From Chelativorans intermedius (GTDB lineage: Bacteria > Pseudomonadota > Alphaproteobacteria > Rhizobiales > Rhizobiaceae), in assembly GCF_025398255.1 (NCBI RefSeq), contig NZ_JAODNW010000024.1:1-49010 (forward strand): a stretch of 49,010 nucleotides of DNA, given 5' to 3'. This document shows, one piece after another, positions 14,936-24,600 of the stretch. Both the position numbers and the translations under genes were made by a program. Positions within the stretch are counted from its first letter, which is position 1; each line of letters begins with the position of its first letter. A model generated the notes under the pieces. The model ran no database searches, was not told the DNA's origin, and saw only the letters and a list, made by a program, of their open reading frames with translations.

Positions 14936-15481
14936 TCACGGGCCGCCCTTCGCCGCCGTTCTCAAAGCCCGATGCGAGGCCATGAAGGCGCGCTCCGCCG
15001 CGTCGGGCGGGCGCGGGGCATCGGCATGGCCGAGAATGGCCATCACCTCGCCCGCCTCCACGAACCGGCGGCCCTTGAAATCGTAGACACCGCCGGTCGT
15101 CAGGATGATGGCGGCCGTGCGCCCGTCCTCCAGCACGAAGCGGTGGCGGCCGATGATCTGGGTCTCCTCCCAGGTCTCGATCGAGGAGTGGATGTCGAAG
15201 CGCTGCCACAGCCGGATTTCGCGCACATAGCTGGCCTGCAGTCCGCCGAGCAGCGGCCCCCAGCCGCGGCGGCGGGCCGTCGAAAGCAGGCCGCTGCGGA
15301 AGAAGATGTCCATCCGCCCGACATCGGCCAGCATCATGTAGCGGGCGTTGTTGAGGTGCAGGTTCATGTCGATGTCGCTGGGCAGGCAGCGGAAGGAGAG
15401 CCGCCCTTCCTGGCCGACCGCAATGCGGCCGCGGCGCCGGTGCGTCGCCGCGATCCGCAGAAGGCGCATCCACACATACAT
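14936..15481 (-). CDS. Acyl-CoA thioesterase-like hot-dog protein
   Basis: This 181-residue protein resembles the thioesterase/THEM6-type hot-dog proteins. It starts with a short hydrophobic-basic segment (MYVWMRLLRIAATHRRRGRI). It then shows the diagnostic FRCLPSDIDMNLHLNNARYM (Asp and HLNN), DVGRMDIF and the ASYVREIRLWQRFDIHSSIETWEE strands. The family hydrolyses acyl thioesters. Being the last gene of the beta-oxidation operon, only 6 nt after the FadB/J-like gene, a role in releasing acyl-CoA is likely. The start codon is not well defined; another ATG four codons downstream is possible. Confidence 0.82.
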   Translation of the reverse strand: MYVWMRLLRIAATHRRRGRIAVGQEGRLSFRCLPSDIDMNLHLNNARYMMLADVGRMDIFFRSGLLSTARRRGWGPLLGGLQASYVREIRLWQRFDIHSSIETWEETQIIGRHRFVLEDGRTAAIILTTGGVYDFKGRRFVEAGEVMAILGHADAPRPPDAAERAFMASHRALRTAAKGGP

Positions 15482-15487
15482 GCCGGC

Positions 15488-17707
15488 TCAGGCTGCCTCT
15501 CTCACGCGGTCTGCGCCTTCGGGCGCAAAGCGGGTGTAGAAGGTCTCGCCCTTCTCGGCCATCTCCAGAAGAAGCCTGGGCGGCTTGAACTGCTTGCCAT
15601 ACTTCTTCTGCAGGCGCTTGGCGCGCGCCACGAACGCCGCCGCCCCGATGCCGTCGATATAGGAGAGCGCGCCGCCCGTATAGGGCGCGAAGCCGAAGGC
15701 AAGGATGGAGCCGACATCGGCCTCGCGCGGGTCGGTGACAATCCCCTCTTCCATCACGCGGGCTGCTTCCAGCGCAATGACATACAGGAAGCGGGCCTTC
15801 AGCTGCTCGACATTCAGGCTCTCCGGCGCCTTTTGCGGGTAGAGCTCCTTCAACCCCGGCCACAGGTGCTTCTTGGCCGGCTTTTCGGGATAGTCGTAGA
15901 AGCCTTTGCCGTTCTTGCGTCCGCGGCGGCCGTGCGTGTCCACCATCGTGTCGATGAGCGCCATGTGGCGCGGATCGACGGCCTTTTCGCCCAGATCGCG
16001 GATCGTCTGTCGCATGATCTTCTGGGCCAGGTCGATGGCCGTCTCGTCGGTGAGCGCCAAGGGCCCCACCGGCATCCCCGCCATCTTTGCCGCGTTCTCG
16101 ATCATCGGCGCCGGCACGCCTTCGATCAGCATGGAATAGGCTTCCTGCATGTAGCGCAGCACGCAGCGGTTGACGTAGAAGCCGCGCGTGTCGTTGACGA
16201 CGATCGGCGTCTTCCTGATGGCGCGCGCATAGTCCATGGCCACCGCAAGCGCCTTCTCGCCGGTCTTCTTGCCGAGAATGATCTCGACCAGCATCATCTT
16301 GTCCACGGGCGAGAAGAAGTGGATGCCGATGAAGTTCCTGGGCCGCTTGGAGTTCTTCGCCAGGCCGGTGATGGGGATGGTGGAGGTGTTGGAGGCGAAG
16401 ACGGCGGAGGACTTCAGGACCGCTTCCGCCTGCTCGATGGCCGTCCTCTTGATCTCGGAGTCCTCAAACACCGCCTCGATCACCAGATTGGCGCCTTCGA
16501 GCGCGCTGTAGTCCGCGGTTGCGGTGATGAGGGAGAGAAGCTTTTCCTTCTCGGCCTGGGTGGCGCGGCCCTTCTTGATGAGCTTGTCCATGAGGGCGGC
16601 CGAATGGGCCTTGCCCTTCTCCGCCGATTCCTGGTCCCGGTCGATCAGCACCACGGGAATGCCCGCCCTGGCGGTGACATAGGCGATGCCGGCGCCCATG
16701 AAGCCGGCACCCAGCACGCCCACCTTGCGCAGCTTCGTGGCCGGCACGTCCCGTGGCCGGCGGGCACCCTTGTTGAGCTCCTGCAGAGAGACGAACAGCG
16801 AGCGGATCATCGCCGCCGCCTCGCGCCTTTGCAGGATTTCGGTGAAATAGCGTTGCTCGATCCTGAGCGCCGTGTCGAAAGGCACCAGAAGCCCCTCATA
16901 GACGCATTTCAGGATGGCGGTCGCCGCCGGGTAGTTGCCATAGGTCTCGCGGCGCAGGATGGCGATGGCGGCCGGCCACAGATTGGCGCCGGCGGGGGAA
17001 TAGACGGGCCCTCCCGGCAGCTTGAAGCCCTTTTCGTCCCAGGGCTGGGTGGGCTTGAGGCCGTCGCGGATCATCTTCTTGGCCGCCTCGACCAGCCTGC
17101 GCGGCGGCACGACCTCGTGCACCAGGCCCATGGCCTTCGCCTTGCCGGGCGAGAGGGTCTGGCCGGTGGTCAGCATCTGCAGGGCTTCCTGCGTGTTCGC
17201 CAGCCGCGGCACGCGCTGCGTGCCCCCGGCGCCGGGGAAGATGCCGACCTTGACCTCCGGCAGCGCCATCTTCACCGCGTCGGTGTCGGCGGCCACGCGG
17301 CCGTGGCAGGCGAGCGACAGCTCGAAGGCTCCGCCCATGCAGGTGCCGTTGATGGCCGAGACCCAGGGCTTGCCGCTGGTCTCCAGCTTGCGCCACAGCC
17401 AGCTCATCCGGCCTGCGGCCTCGAAGAGACGCTTCACCGCCTTCTCCCGGTCCTGCGCCTTCTCCTTTTCGAAAAGGCCCAGCATCTTCTGCAGCATGGT
17501 CAGGTCCGCGCCGCCGGAGAAGGTCTCCTTGCCGGAGGTGATGACGGCGCCCTTGATGTCCGCATCGGCGGCGATGGCGTCGACGATCGCCTCAAGCTCG
17601 TCCATCACCTCCTCGGTGAAGACGTTCATGGAGCGGTCGGGCATATCCCATGTGACGAGCGCGATGCCGTCGGAGTCCGTTTCCACCGTGAAGTTCTTGT
17701 AGGTCAT
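15488..17707 (-). CDS. FadB/FadJ-like enoyl-CoA hydratase / 3-hydroxyacyl-CoA dehydrogenase
   Basis: This is the bifunctional alpha subunit of beta-oxidation, hydrating enoyl-CoA and oxidising the 3-hydroxyacyl-CoA. The 739-residue protein has an N-terminal crotonase domain (about 5-200; ITSGKETFSGGADL and NGTCMGGAFELSLACH form the oxyanion hole). The NAD-binding domain starts at VGVLGAGFMGAGIAY (about residue 330). The dehydrogenase C-terminal domains include FIGIHFFSPVDKMMLVEI and the VNRCVLRYMQEA helix. GAGGAG lies 6 nt upstream of the ATG. It is encoded with a thiolase and an acyl-CoA dehydrogenase, so one operon covers the whole cycle. Confidence 0.93.
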   Translation of the reverse strand: MTYKNFTVETDSDGIALVTWDMPDRSMNVFTEEVMDELEAIVDAIAADADIKGAVITSGKETFSGGADLTMLQKMLGLFEKEKAQDREKAVKRLFEAAGRMSWLWRKLETSGKPWVSAINGTCMGGAFELSLACHGRVAADTDAVKMALPEVKVGIFPGAGGTQRVPRLANTQEALQMLTTGQTLSPGKAKAMGLVHEVVPPRRLVEAAKKMIRDGLKPTQPWDEKGFKLPGGPVYSPAGANLWPAAIAILRRETYGNYPAATAILKCVYEGLLVPFDTALRIEQRYFTEILQRREAAAMIRSLFVSLQELNKGARRPRDVPATKLRKVGVLGAGFMGAGIAYVTARAGIPVVLIDRDQESAEKGKAHSAALMDKLIKKGRATQAEKEKLLSLITATADYSALEGANLVIEAVFEDSEIKRTAIEQAEAVLKSSAVFASNTSTIPITGLAKNSKRPRNFIGIHFFSPVDKMMLVEIILGKKTGEKALAVAMDYARAIRKTPIVVNDTRGFYVNRCVLRYMQEAYSMLIEGVPAPMIENAAKMAGMPVGPLALTDETAIDLAQKIMRQTIRDLGEKAVDPRHMALIDTMVDTHGRRGRKNGKGFYDYPEKPAKKHLWPGLKELYPQKAPESLNVEQLKARFLYVIALEAARVMEEGIVTDPREADVGSILAFGFAPYTGGALSYIDGIGAAAFVARAKRLQKKYGKQFKPPRLLLEMAEKGETFYTRFAPEGADRVREAA

Positions 17708-17717
17708 CCGCTGCTCC

Positions 17718-18302
17718 TCATGCTGCCGCGCTGGCGTTCAGCGCCGCCAGCACCGAATTCGTCGTCTCGATGGTGGCGAATTCGCCGTCGAGATTCGACA
17801 GTGTCATCGCATGGATCGCCTCGGCGGTTTCCCGCTGTCCGCCATGGCCGATCCGGTCGAAGGTGTAGCAGGCATCCTCGACGAGCCGCGTGTCGAAGCC
17901 CAGATTGCCTGCCATGCGCGCCGTGGTCTCGACGCAGTGGTTGGTGGTGATGCCCGCCAGCACCAACGTTCTGGCATCGTCGCGCCGCAGCCCTTCTTCC
18001 AGCCCCGTCCCGATGAACGCGGAATTGACGTTCTTGACGAAAACCGGCTCGCCGGCGCGTTCGCGCACCGCCTCGATGGGCTGGAAGCCCGGGCGTTCCG
18101 GGCGCAGGAGGGAATGCGCCTCCGTGGAGGCGTGGCGGACGTGGAAGACGGCGAGACCGCGCGCGCGGAATGCCTCCAGGAGCCGCACCATGTTGTCGAG
18201 CGCGCCGGGATTGTTGCGCCGTTCGCCCGCCCGCTCCCGCTCCACGAAGGCCGACTGAACATCGATCAGGATCAGGGCCGTTTTTTCGGGGCGCAGAGCC
18301 AT
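17718..18302 (-). CDS. Isochorismatase-family cysteine hydrolase
   Basis: This 194-residue cytoplasmic amidohydrolase-like protein carries the full isochorismatase-family triad: D14 (LIDVQ), K90 (VKNVNSAF) and C123 ([11 protein letters not shown]), the last with the cis-peptide loop before it. Members hydrolyse small amides, biuret, nicotinamide or isochorismate; the substrate cannot be read from sequence. Its place between the thiolase (6 nt) and the FadB/J-like gene (10 nt) in a beta-oxidation operon is unusual and suggests an amide or ureide substrate linked to acyl-CoA breakdown. That link is inference. Confidence 0.88.
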   Translation of the reverse strand: MALRPEKTALILIDVQSAFVERERAGERRNNPGALDNMVRLLEAFRARGLAVFHVRHASTEAHSLLRPERPGFQPIEAVRERAGEPVFVKNVNSAFIGTGLEEGLRRDDARTLVLAGITTNHCVETTARMAGNLGFDTRLVEDACYTFDRIGHGGQRETAEAIHAMTLSNLDGEFATIETTNSVLAALNASAAA

Positions 18303-18308
18303 CGCCGA

Positions 18309-19517
18309 TCACACCCGCTCGATGATGGTCGCCGTGCCCATGCCGGCGCCGATGCACAGCGTCACCAGCGCGGTGTTCAGGTCGCGCCGCTCCAGCTCGT
18401 CCAGCACGGTGCCGAAGATCATCGCGCCGGTGGCCCCCAGCGGATGGCCCATGGCGATGGCGCCGCCATTGACGTTGATCTTTTCCCGGTCGATGTCGAA
18501 CGCCTGGATGTAGCGCAGCACGACGGAGGCGAAGGCCTCGTTGAGCTCGAACAGGTCGATGTCCGACAGCTTCATCTTCGCCTTCTTTAGAAGCTTCCTT
18601 GTCACGTCCACCGGGCCGGTGAGCATGATGGCCGGCTCGGAGCCGATGTTTGTGTAGGCACGGATGCGCGCGCGCGGCTTCAGCCCCAGCGCCTTGCCGG
18701 CCTTCCTGGAGCCGAGCAGCACGGCGGCCGCGCCGTCGACGATGCCGGAGGAATTGCCCGCGTGGTGAACATGGTTGACGCCTTCGATCTCGGGATAGCG
18801 CTGCACGGCCACGGCATCGAAGCCGCCCATCTCTCCCGCCATGGTGAAGGAGGGGTTGAGCGCGGCCAGCGCCTGCATGTCCGTGTCGGGGCGCATGTGC
18901 TCGTCATGGGCCAGGATGGTCATCCCGTTCTGGTCCTTGATGGGGATGACGGAATTCTTGAAGTAGCCGTTGTCCCAGGCCCGCTTAGCCCGCTTCTGGC
19001 TCTCCACCGCATAGGCGTCCACGTCGTCGCGGGAAAAGCCGTATTTGGTGGCGATGAGGTCGGCGGAGACGCCCTGCGGCATGAAATAGGCGGGCAGGCC
19101 CACGGAAGGATCCATGAACCAGGCGCCGCCCGAAATGCCCATGCCGACGCGCGACATGGACTCCACGCCACCGGCGATCACAATCTCGTCCGCCCCGCCG
19201 GCGATCTTCGCGGCGCCCAGATTGATGGCGTCCAGCCCGGAGGCGCAGAAGCGCGAAATCTGCATTCCCGGGGCCCTGTTGTCGTAACCGGCCTCGAAGG
19301 CGGCGGCGCGCGGGATCACCGAACCGGCCTCGCCCACGGGATCGACGCAACCGAAAATGATGTCGTCGACGAGCGCGGTGTCGAGCCCGTTCCTGTCGCG
19401 CACGGCCTCCAGCATCCTCGCGGCAAGCCGCACGGCCGGCACCTCGTGCAGCGCGCCGTCCTTCTTGCCACGGCCGCGCGGGCTACGCACGGCGTCATAG
19501 ACATAGGCGTGAGCCAT
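18309..19517 (-). CDS. Acetyl-CoA C-acyltransferase (thiolase), FadA-like
   Basis: Thiolase cleaves 3-ketoacyl-CoA to acetyl-CoA and a shortened acyl-CoA. The 402-residue protein has the acyl-accepting Cys91 in [12 protein letters not shown], the family [13 protein letters not shown] segment, the [15 protein letters not shown] His motif and the C-terminal [11 protein letters not shown] with the second catalytic Cys. Two consecutive ATG codons exist; the second (19517) is preferred because AGGAG is 6 nt before it. It is followed after 6 nt by the isochorismatase gene and preceded after about 35 nt by the acyl-CoA dehydrogenase. Confidence 0.93.
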   Translation of the reverse strand: MAHAYVYDAVRSPRGRGKKDGALHEVPAVRLAARMLEAVRDRNGLDTALVDDIIFGCVDPVGEAGSVIPRAAAFEAGYDNRAPGMQISRFCASGLDAINLGAAKIAGGADEIVIAGGVESMSRVGMGISGGAWFMDPSVGLPAYFMPQGVSADLIATKYGFSRDDVDAYAVESQKRAKRAWDNGYFKNSVIPIKDQNGMTILAHDEHMRPDTDMQALAALNPSFTMAGEMGGFDAVAVQRYPEIEGVNHVHHAGNSSGIVDGAAAVLLGSRKAGKALGLKPRARIRAYTNIGSEPAIMLTGPVDVTRKLLKKAKMKLSDIDLFELNEAFASVVLRYIQAFDIDREKINVNGGAIAMGHPLGATGAMIFGTVLDELERRDLNTALVTLCIGAGMGTATIIERV

Positions 19518-19552
19518 CATCGTCTCCTTGCTTGTGTCGGTTTGGGGCTACC

Positions 19553-21349
19553 CTAGAACGCCTCTTCGCGAAGCGCCATCATCGTCTCGGCGCCCGCCGA
19601 GATGCGGGCCAGATGCGCCGCCGTCTCCGGCATGATCCGCTCCATGAAGAAGCGGCCGAGCACGAGCTTGCGCTCCATCATGCCGGCATCGCCGTCCGCT
19701 CCGCCGGCCAGCTTCTCCTGCGCCGTCCTGACCATGCGCCCCCACATATAGCCAAGCGCGACAAGGCCGAAGAGGTGCATGTAATCGTAGGATGCGGCGC
19801 CGGCATTGTCGGGCTTCTGGGGCGCGTTCTGCATCAGCCAGAGCGTGGCTGCCTGCAGGTCGTTGAGCCCCTTCTTGAGCGCCTTGGTATAGGCCGTCAT
19901 CTTCTCGTCGCCGCGATGGGCCTCGCAGAAGTCGCCGACCTCGCGGAAGAACGCCTGGGCGGCCCTCCCGCCATTGGCGGGCAGCTTGCGGCCGACGAGA
20001 TCGAGCGCCTGGATGCCGTTCGCACCTTCGTAGATCATGGCGATGCGGGCATCGCGCACGAACTGGCTCATGCCATGCTCCTCGATGTAGCCGTGGCCGC
20101 CGAAGACCTGCTGCGCCATCACCGCGTGCTCGAAGCCCTTGTCGGTGAGCACGCCCTTGATGACCGGCGTCATGAGCGCCAGGTGGTCCTGCGCCTTCGT
20201 CCGCTCCTGCTCGTCCTGGCCGCGATGGGCGATGTCGGCCTGCAGCGCGGTCCACAGGATGAGGGCGCGTCCGGCCTCATTGAAGGCGCGCATGGTCATC
20301 AGCTTGCGGCGGATGTCGGGGTGCACGATGATGGGGTCCGCCTTCCGCTCAGGCGCCTTGGGCCCGGACAGGGAGCGCCCCTGCAGGCGCTCGCGGGCAT
20401 AGGCCGCAGCGCTCTGGTAGGCGGCCTCGCCCACCGCGTGGCCCTGCAGGCCGACGCCGAGGCGCGCCTCGTTCATCATGGTGAACATGGCCTTGAGCCC
20501 GCCATTCTCTGCCCCCAGCAGATAGCCCTCCGCTTCGTCGTAGTTCATCACGCAGGTGGCATTGCCGTGAATGCCCATCTTTTCCTCCAGCGCGCCGCAC
20601 GACACGCCGTTGGGTGCTGCCGGATTGCCGGCCTCGTCCACCCTCAGTTTCGGAACGATGAAGAGCGAGATCCCCTTCGTGCCCTCCGGCGCGCCCTCGA
20701 TGCGCGCCAGCACCAGGTGCACGATGTTTTCCGAAAGGTCGTGCTCGCCGGCCGAGATGAAGATCTTCTGGCCCGAGATGCGGTAGCGGCCGTTGCCGTC
20801 GGGCACCGCCTTGGTGCGCAGCAGGCCGAGGTCGGTCCCGCAGTGCGGCTCCGTCAGGTTCATGGTGCCCGTCCATGTGCCTTCCACCATCCTTGGCAGC
20901 CATCGGCGTTTCTGTTCCTCGGTTCCGTGGGCGAGGATCGTGGCGATGGCGCCCTGGGTGAGGCCGGGATACATCATCAGCGCCATGTTGGCGGAGGACA
21001 GATATTCCCCGACAGCCGAGTGAACCACATAGGGCAGGCCCTGCCCGCCGAACTCTGCAGGCGCCGAAAGCCCCATCCAGCCGCCCTCGCAATACTGGCG
21101 ATAGGCTTCCCTGAAGCCCCTGGGCGTCGTCACCGTTCCGTCCGCGTTGCGGACGCACCCCTCGACGTCTCCGACCCGGTTGAGCGGCTGCATCACGTTT
21201 TCGGCCAGCTTCGCTCCCTCGGCCAGGATGGCCGCCAGCACATCGGGCGAAGCCTCGGCAAAGCCCGGCAGGTTATCGTGGCGTTGATAACCGAGCACAT
21301 CGCAAAGGATGAACATCGTCTCTTCGACAGGGGCCCTGTAGGTCGGCAT
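19553..21349 (-). CDS. Acyl-CoA dehydrogenase (long, C-terminally extended type)
   Basis: This flavoprotein carries out the first step of beta-oxidation. The 598-residue protein is longer than the 380-residue standard enzyme. It has an N-terminal cap (PTYRAPVEETMFILCDVLGY), the catalytic core (MNLTEPHCGTDLGLLRT, FIVPKL, QVFGGHGYIEEHGMSQFVRDARI) and a C-terminal extension ending in RISAGAETMM. This resembles the FadE2/DmdC-type group, but substrate chain length cannot be inferred. The ATG at 21349 has GGAGG 6 nt upstream; the longer open frame is not supported. It is the first gene of the operon. A TTTGACGT dyad lies 72-95 nt upstream. Confidence 0.93.
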   Translation of the reverse strand: MPTYRAPVEETMFILCDVLGYQRHDNLPGFAEASPDVLAAILAEGAKLAENVMQPLNRVGDVEGCVRNADGTVTTPRGFREAYRQYCEGGWMGLSAPAEFGGQGLPYVVHSAVGEYLSSANMALMMYPGLTQGAIATILAHGTEEQKRRWLPRMVEGTWTGTMNLTEPHCGTDLGLLRTKAVPDGNGRYRISGQKIFISAGEHDLSENIVHLVLARIEGAPEGTKGISLFIVPKLRVDEAGNPAAPNGVSCGALEEKMGIHGNATCVMNYDEAEGYLLGAENGGLKAMFTMMNEARLGVGLQGHAVGEAAYQSAAAYARERLQGRSLSGPKAPERKADPIIVHPDIRRKLMTMRAFNEAGRALILWTALQADIAHRGQDEQERTKAQDHLALMTPVIKGVLTDKGFEHAVMAQQVFGGHGYIEEHGMSQFVRDARIAMIYEGANGIQALDLVGRKLPANGGRAAQAFFREVGDFCEAHRGDEKMTAYTKALKKGLNDLQAATLWLMQNAPQKPDNAGAASYDYMHLFGLVALGYMWGRMVRTAQEKLAGGADGDAGMMERKLVLGRFFMERIMPETAAHLARISAGAETMMALREEAF

Positions 21350-21420
21350 GAGGTTCCTCCACGCATGGGGTCGGCACCGGCGGGGATCGCCGGCCGGAAT
21401 GGCAAGCGTGCATAACAAAT

Positions 21421-21444
21421 TTTGACGTGCGCGTAAACGTCAAA
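21421..21444. promoter_or_regulatory. Inverted-repeat operator upstream of the beta-oxidation operon
   Basis: A perfect 8-8-8 dyad: TTTGACGT at 21421-21428 and ACGTCAAA at 21437-21444. Read toward the operon, the far arm provides a TTGACG -35-like hexamer, and TTGTTA follows after about 19 nt. That is the long spacing typical of MerR-controlled promoters. From memory the half sites resemble those of LiuR-type MerR regulators of acyl-CoA catabolism. The regulator gene is not in the window. Confidence 0.55.
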
Positions 21445-21474
21445 TATCGGTCGTGCGCCTGCCGTCGGCGAAGG

Positions 21475-21489
21475 TTAACGGCTTGTTTA
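21475..21489 (+). promoter_or_regulatory. CtrA-like site upstream of the PodJ-like gene
   Basis: The plus strand reads TTAA-N7-TTTA, one mismatch from TTAA-N7-TTAA, about 195 nt upstream of the PodJ-like start. The 333-nt spacer 21350-21682 otherwise holds only the dyad at 21421-21444 and GC-rich sequence with no credible ORF. Polarity genes are often cell-cycle controlled, so a CtrA role is plausible but unproven. Confidence 0.35.
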
Positions 21490-21682
21490 CCACGATTAGC
21501 GAATGTCGGGTTGTCGGAACGCCGATGGCGCCTGCTTCGGGGCCGGCGATCGGGGTTCCGCGCAAAGGGGGCTGTTGCAGCCGGGCCTGCCGCCAGCGCG
21601 AGAGGGGCGCGGTCCGCAGGGCGCCCCGCAAGATGGATTTCATGCGCGGCGGGCGATGCGCCGCTCGAGAGGCGGGCTTTCG

Positions 21683-24600
21683 ATGAACACCAATCGGTCC
21701 TATCTGGATGGTCTGAACGCGGGGCGGCAGCGGCGGTCCGGCACCGCGCTCGAGGATATCTCGCGCACGCTGGAGCAGCTCGAAAGCCGCCTGGAGCGGG
21801 CGCTGGGAGAGCGCCGGCGCCCCGAAGCGGTCGACGGCGACATCGCCCGACGGATGCAGCGCCTTTCGCAGGTTGCCGCCACGCCGCGCCGCCCGGCGCC
21901 CGGCCTCGACCCGGCCCGCCGCGAGCAGGAGCAGCGTGCGGCGACGGACGCTCTGGCCGGCGAGATGAAGGCACTGCGCGAGGAAATGCGTGCCGTGATG
22001 GGCAGTGGGCTGAAGCGCGAGTTCGACGCCCTGCGCGAGGAACTGGCCCGCATCATGGAGCTCGTGCCGCAATCCTCTTGGACGGCGGAGCTCAACGCCG
22101 AATTCGAGCAGCTTTCCCGCGCCATCACCCTCCTGGCCGAGCGCAGCGACGACCGCAGCACCAAGGCGCTTCGCCTGGAGCTGGAGCAGGTCAAGGCGTC
22201 GCTCGACAAGCTGGCGCGCGAGGAGACGGTGCGTGCCCTCGACGAGCGGTGGGAAGCCCTGGAGAGCAGGCTCTCCGCGAGCCCCGACCCGGCCATCGAG
22301 GGACTGGGCGCGCGGCTGGAGGAGATCGGTGCGGCCATCGAAAGCCTGCCCGAATCGCTGTCGCTGGACACGCTGGAGGAGCGGCTGCGCGCTCTTGCCG
22401 TCGCCCTGGAGCAGTTCGTGAGCCGGCACCACGAGGGCGAGCCCGGGCTCTACGCAATGATCGAGGAGCGGCTGGACGAGATCTCGCGCGCCATCGTCGC
22501 ATCCACGGTCCGCGCCCAGGCGCCGGGCTTCGACCCGCAGGTGCTGGAGCGCATCGAGGCCCGCATCGCTTCCCTGGCGAATCAGATCAACGAGCTGGTG
22601 GAGGACAGCCCGGCCGCTGCGATCGTCGAGCGTCTCAACGCGCTGTCCGAGCGCGTCGACGAGATCGCCCTGCGCGTCGAGACGCCGGAGCCGACGGTGG
22701 AGCGGCTGGCCGCCACGATCGGCCAGATCTCGGACAAGCTCGACACGATCCGACGTCCCGACGAATCCGGCCTCATGGAAGCCATGGACAGCCGCTTCGC
22801 GGAGCTTGCCGCCCGCATCGAGGAGGCGCGCGAGGAGGGCAGCGTGCTGCGCACGCTGGAAACGCGGCTCGAAGACATCGCGGGGAGACTGTCCGATCGG
22901 ACCGCCGCGGTCGAAACCGTTGACCCGGAGGTGATCCGCAATCTGCAGGCGCAGATCGCCAGCCTGTCCGCCTATCTGGAGCGGCCCGGTCACGCCGCGC
23001 CCGACGTCGAGGGGCTGGCGCCGCGGCTGGAGCAGATCGAACGTTCGATCGGCGAGAGCCGGGCCGCCATGATGGACACGGCGCGCCAGGCGGCCGAGCA
23101 GGCCATCGAGGCGCTGGGTCTTGCCCGTGGCCAGGCCGACGAGCCCCTGCGCGAGGAGTTGCAGGCGCTGGAGGCTCTGGCCCGCAAGTCCGACGAGCGC
23201 AACGCCAGGACGTTCGAGGCCATTCACGACACGCTGCTCAAGATCGTCGAGCGGCTGGGCGCGCTGGAAGCCGGCGGCGCCGGCGAGAGGACCGCCATCG
23301 CCCACGCACCCTCCATCGACCCGGTGGACGGCTATGACGAGACCGCCCACGAGCCCGCGCCACGGGTGGGCCGCACGCCGGCCGAGGTGGCGGCGGCTGC
23401 CGCCGAGGCCGCGTTGCGCGAGGATGCCGAAGCTGCCCCGCGGCAGGAGGCGAAGCGCTCCATGCTTGGCGGACTGTCGCGCGCCATTGCCGGCCGGCGC
23501 AGCCGCGCCGACGAGCAGGAGCAGCGCGCCGAGCCCGTGCTTACCGGCGAGGAGCAGGCCGGTGAAGACCGCTCGCTCGACCCTGAGCGCATCAACGAGC
23601 CGCTGGAGCCCGGTTCCGGCGCGCCGGATCTCAACAGCATCATGCGCCGTGTCCGCGATGCCCAGCGCGTTCACGACGACGAATCGAGCGATGCGGCGCG
23701 CGCCGATTTTATCGCGGCGGCGCGCCGGGCGGCCCAGGCCGCCGCGGCGGAGGCGGAGATCCTGAAAGACAGCCGCAACGAGGCGGTCGCGAAGGGTGGC
23801 AAGCTCGGCCTCGGCAGGGTGCTGCGCGGTCGCCGCAACACATTGCTTCTGTCGCTCGGCGGGGTGGTTCTGCTTGCCGGCGGGCTTTATTACGGCGCGA
23901 CGGTCGTCATGGGCGGCAGCGGCGAGCCCGTGCGCATGGCGCAGATGCCCGAGGAGGCCACCGTGGTCTCCGCAGCTCCCGCTACGGATGCGGCGCCGGA
24001 AGCCGAGGCCGCCCCGGTGCGCATGGCCGAAGCGCAGGAGCCCCAGGCCGCGGCGCCGGCGGCGCAGGATACGCTGGAAGACGTCGCCGCCGACATGGGC
24101 GGGCAGGAGGCGGTCGAGCTCGCCGCGGCGCCGGCGCCTGCCGCCGCGGAGGCGCCGCGCCGGACCGACGATGCCCCGAAGGCTGCGCCCGCCCTGCCGG
24201 ACATTCCCGCCGGGATCGAGCCCGCCGCCTTGCGGCAGGCCGCTGCGGAGGGCGACCCCGTCGCCCTCTACGAGATCGGCAACCGCTATGCCGAGGGCGT
24301 GGACGTGGAGGCCGATCTGTCCCAGGCGGCCCTGTGGTACGAGGCGGCCGCCGAGCGCGGGCTCGCGCCGGCGCAATACCGCATCGGCCACTTCTACGAG
24401 AAGGGCACCGGCGTGGAGCGCGACATCGCCGCGGCGAAGAAGTGGTATCGGCGCGCCGCCGAGCAGGGCAACGCCAGCGCCATGCACAATCTCGGCGTGC
24501 TTTATGCCATGGGTGCCGATGGCACCACCGACAATGACGAGGCCGCGCGCTGGTTTCAGGAAGCCGCCGATCTCGGCGTCGTCGACAGCCAGTTCAACCT

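Noticed and set aside
14810-17950. A very long open frame (over 1000 codons) on the plus strand opposite the FadB/J-like gene
   Set aside because: It is an antisense shadow of high-GC coding DNA: no domain is recognisable, composition is His/Arg/Gly-rich, and the opposite strand holds clear families.
21440-24487. A 1015-codon open frame on the minus strand opposite the PodJ-like gene
   Set aside because: Antisense shadow with no family features; the plus-strand protein has clear Sel1 and peptidoglycan-binding domains.
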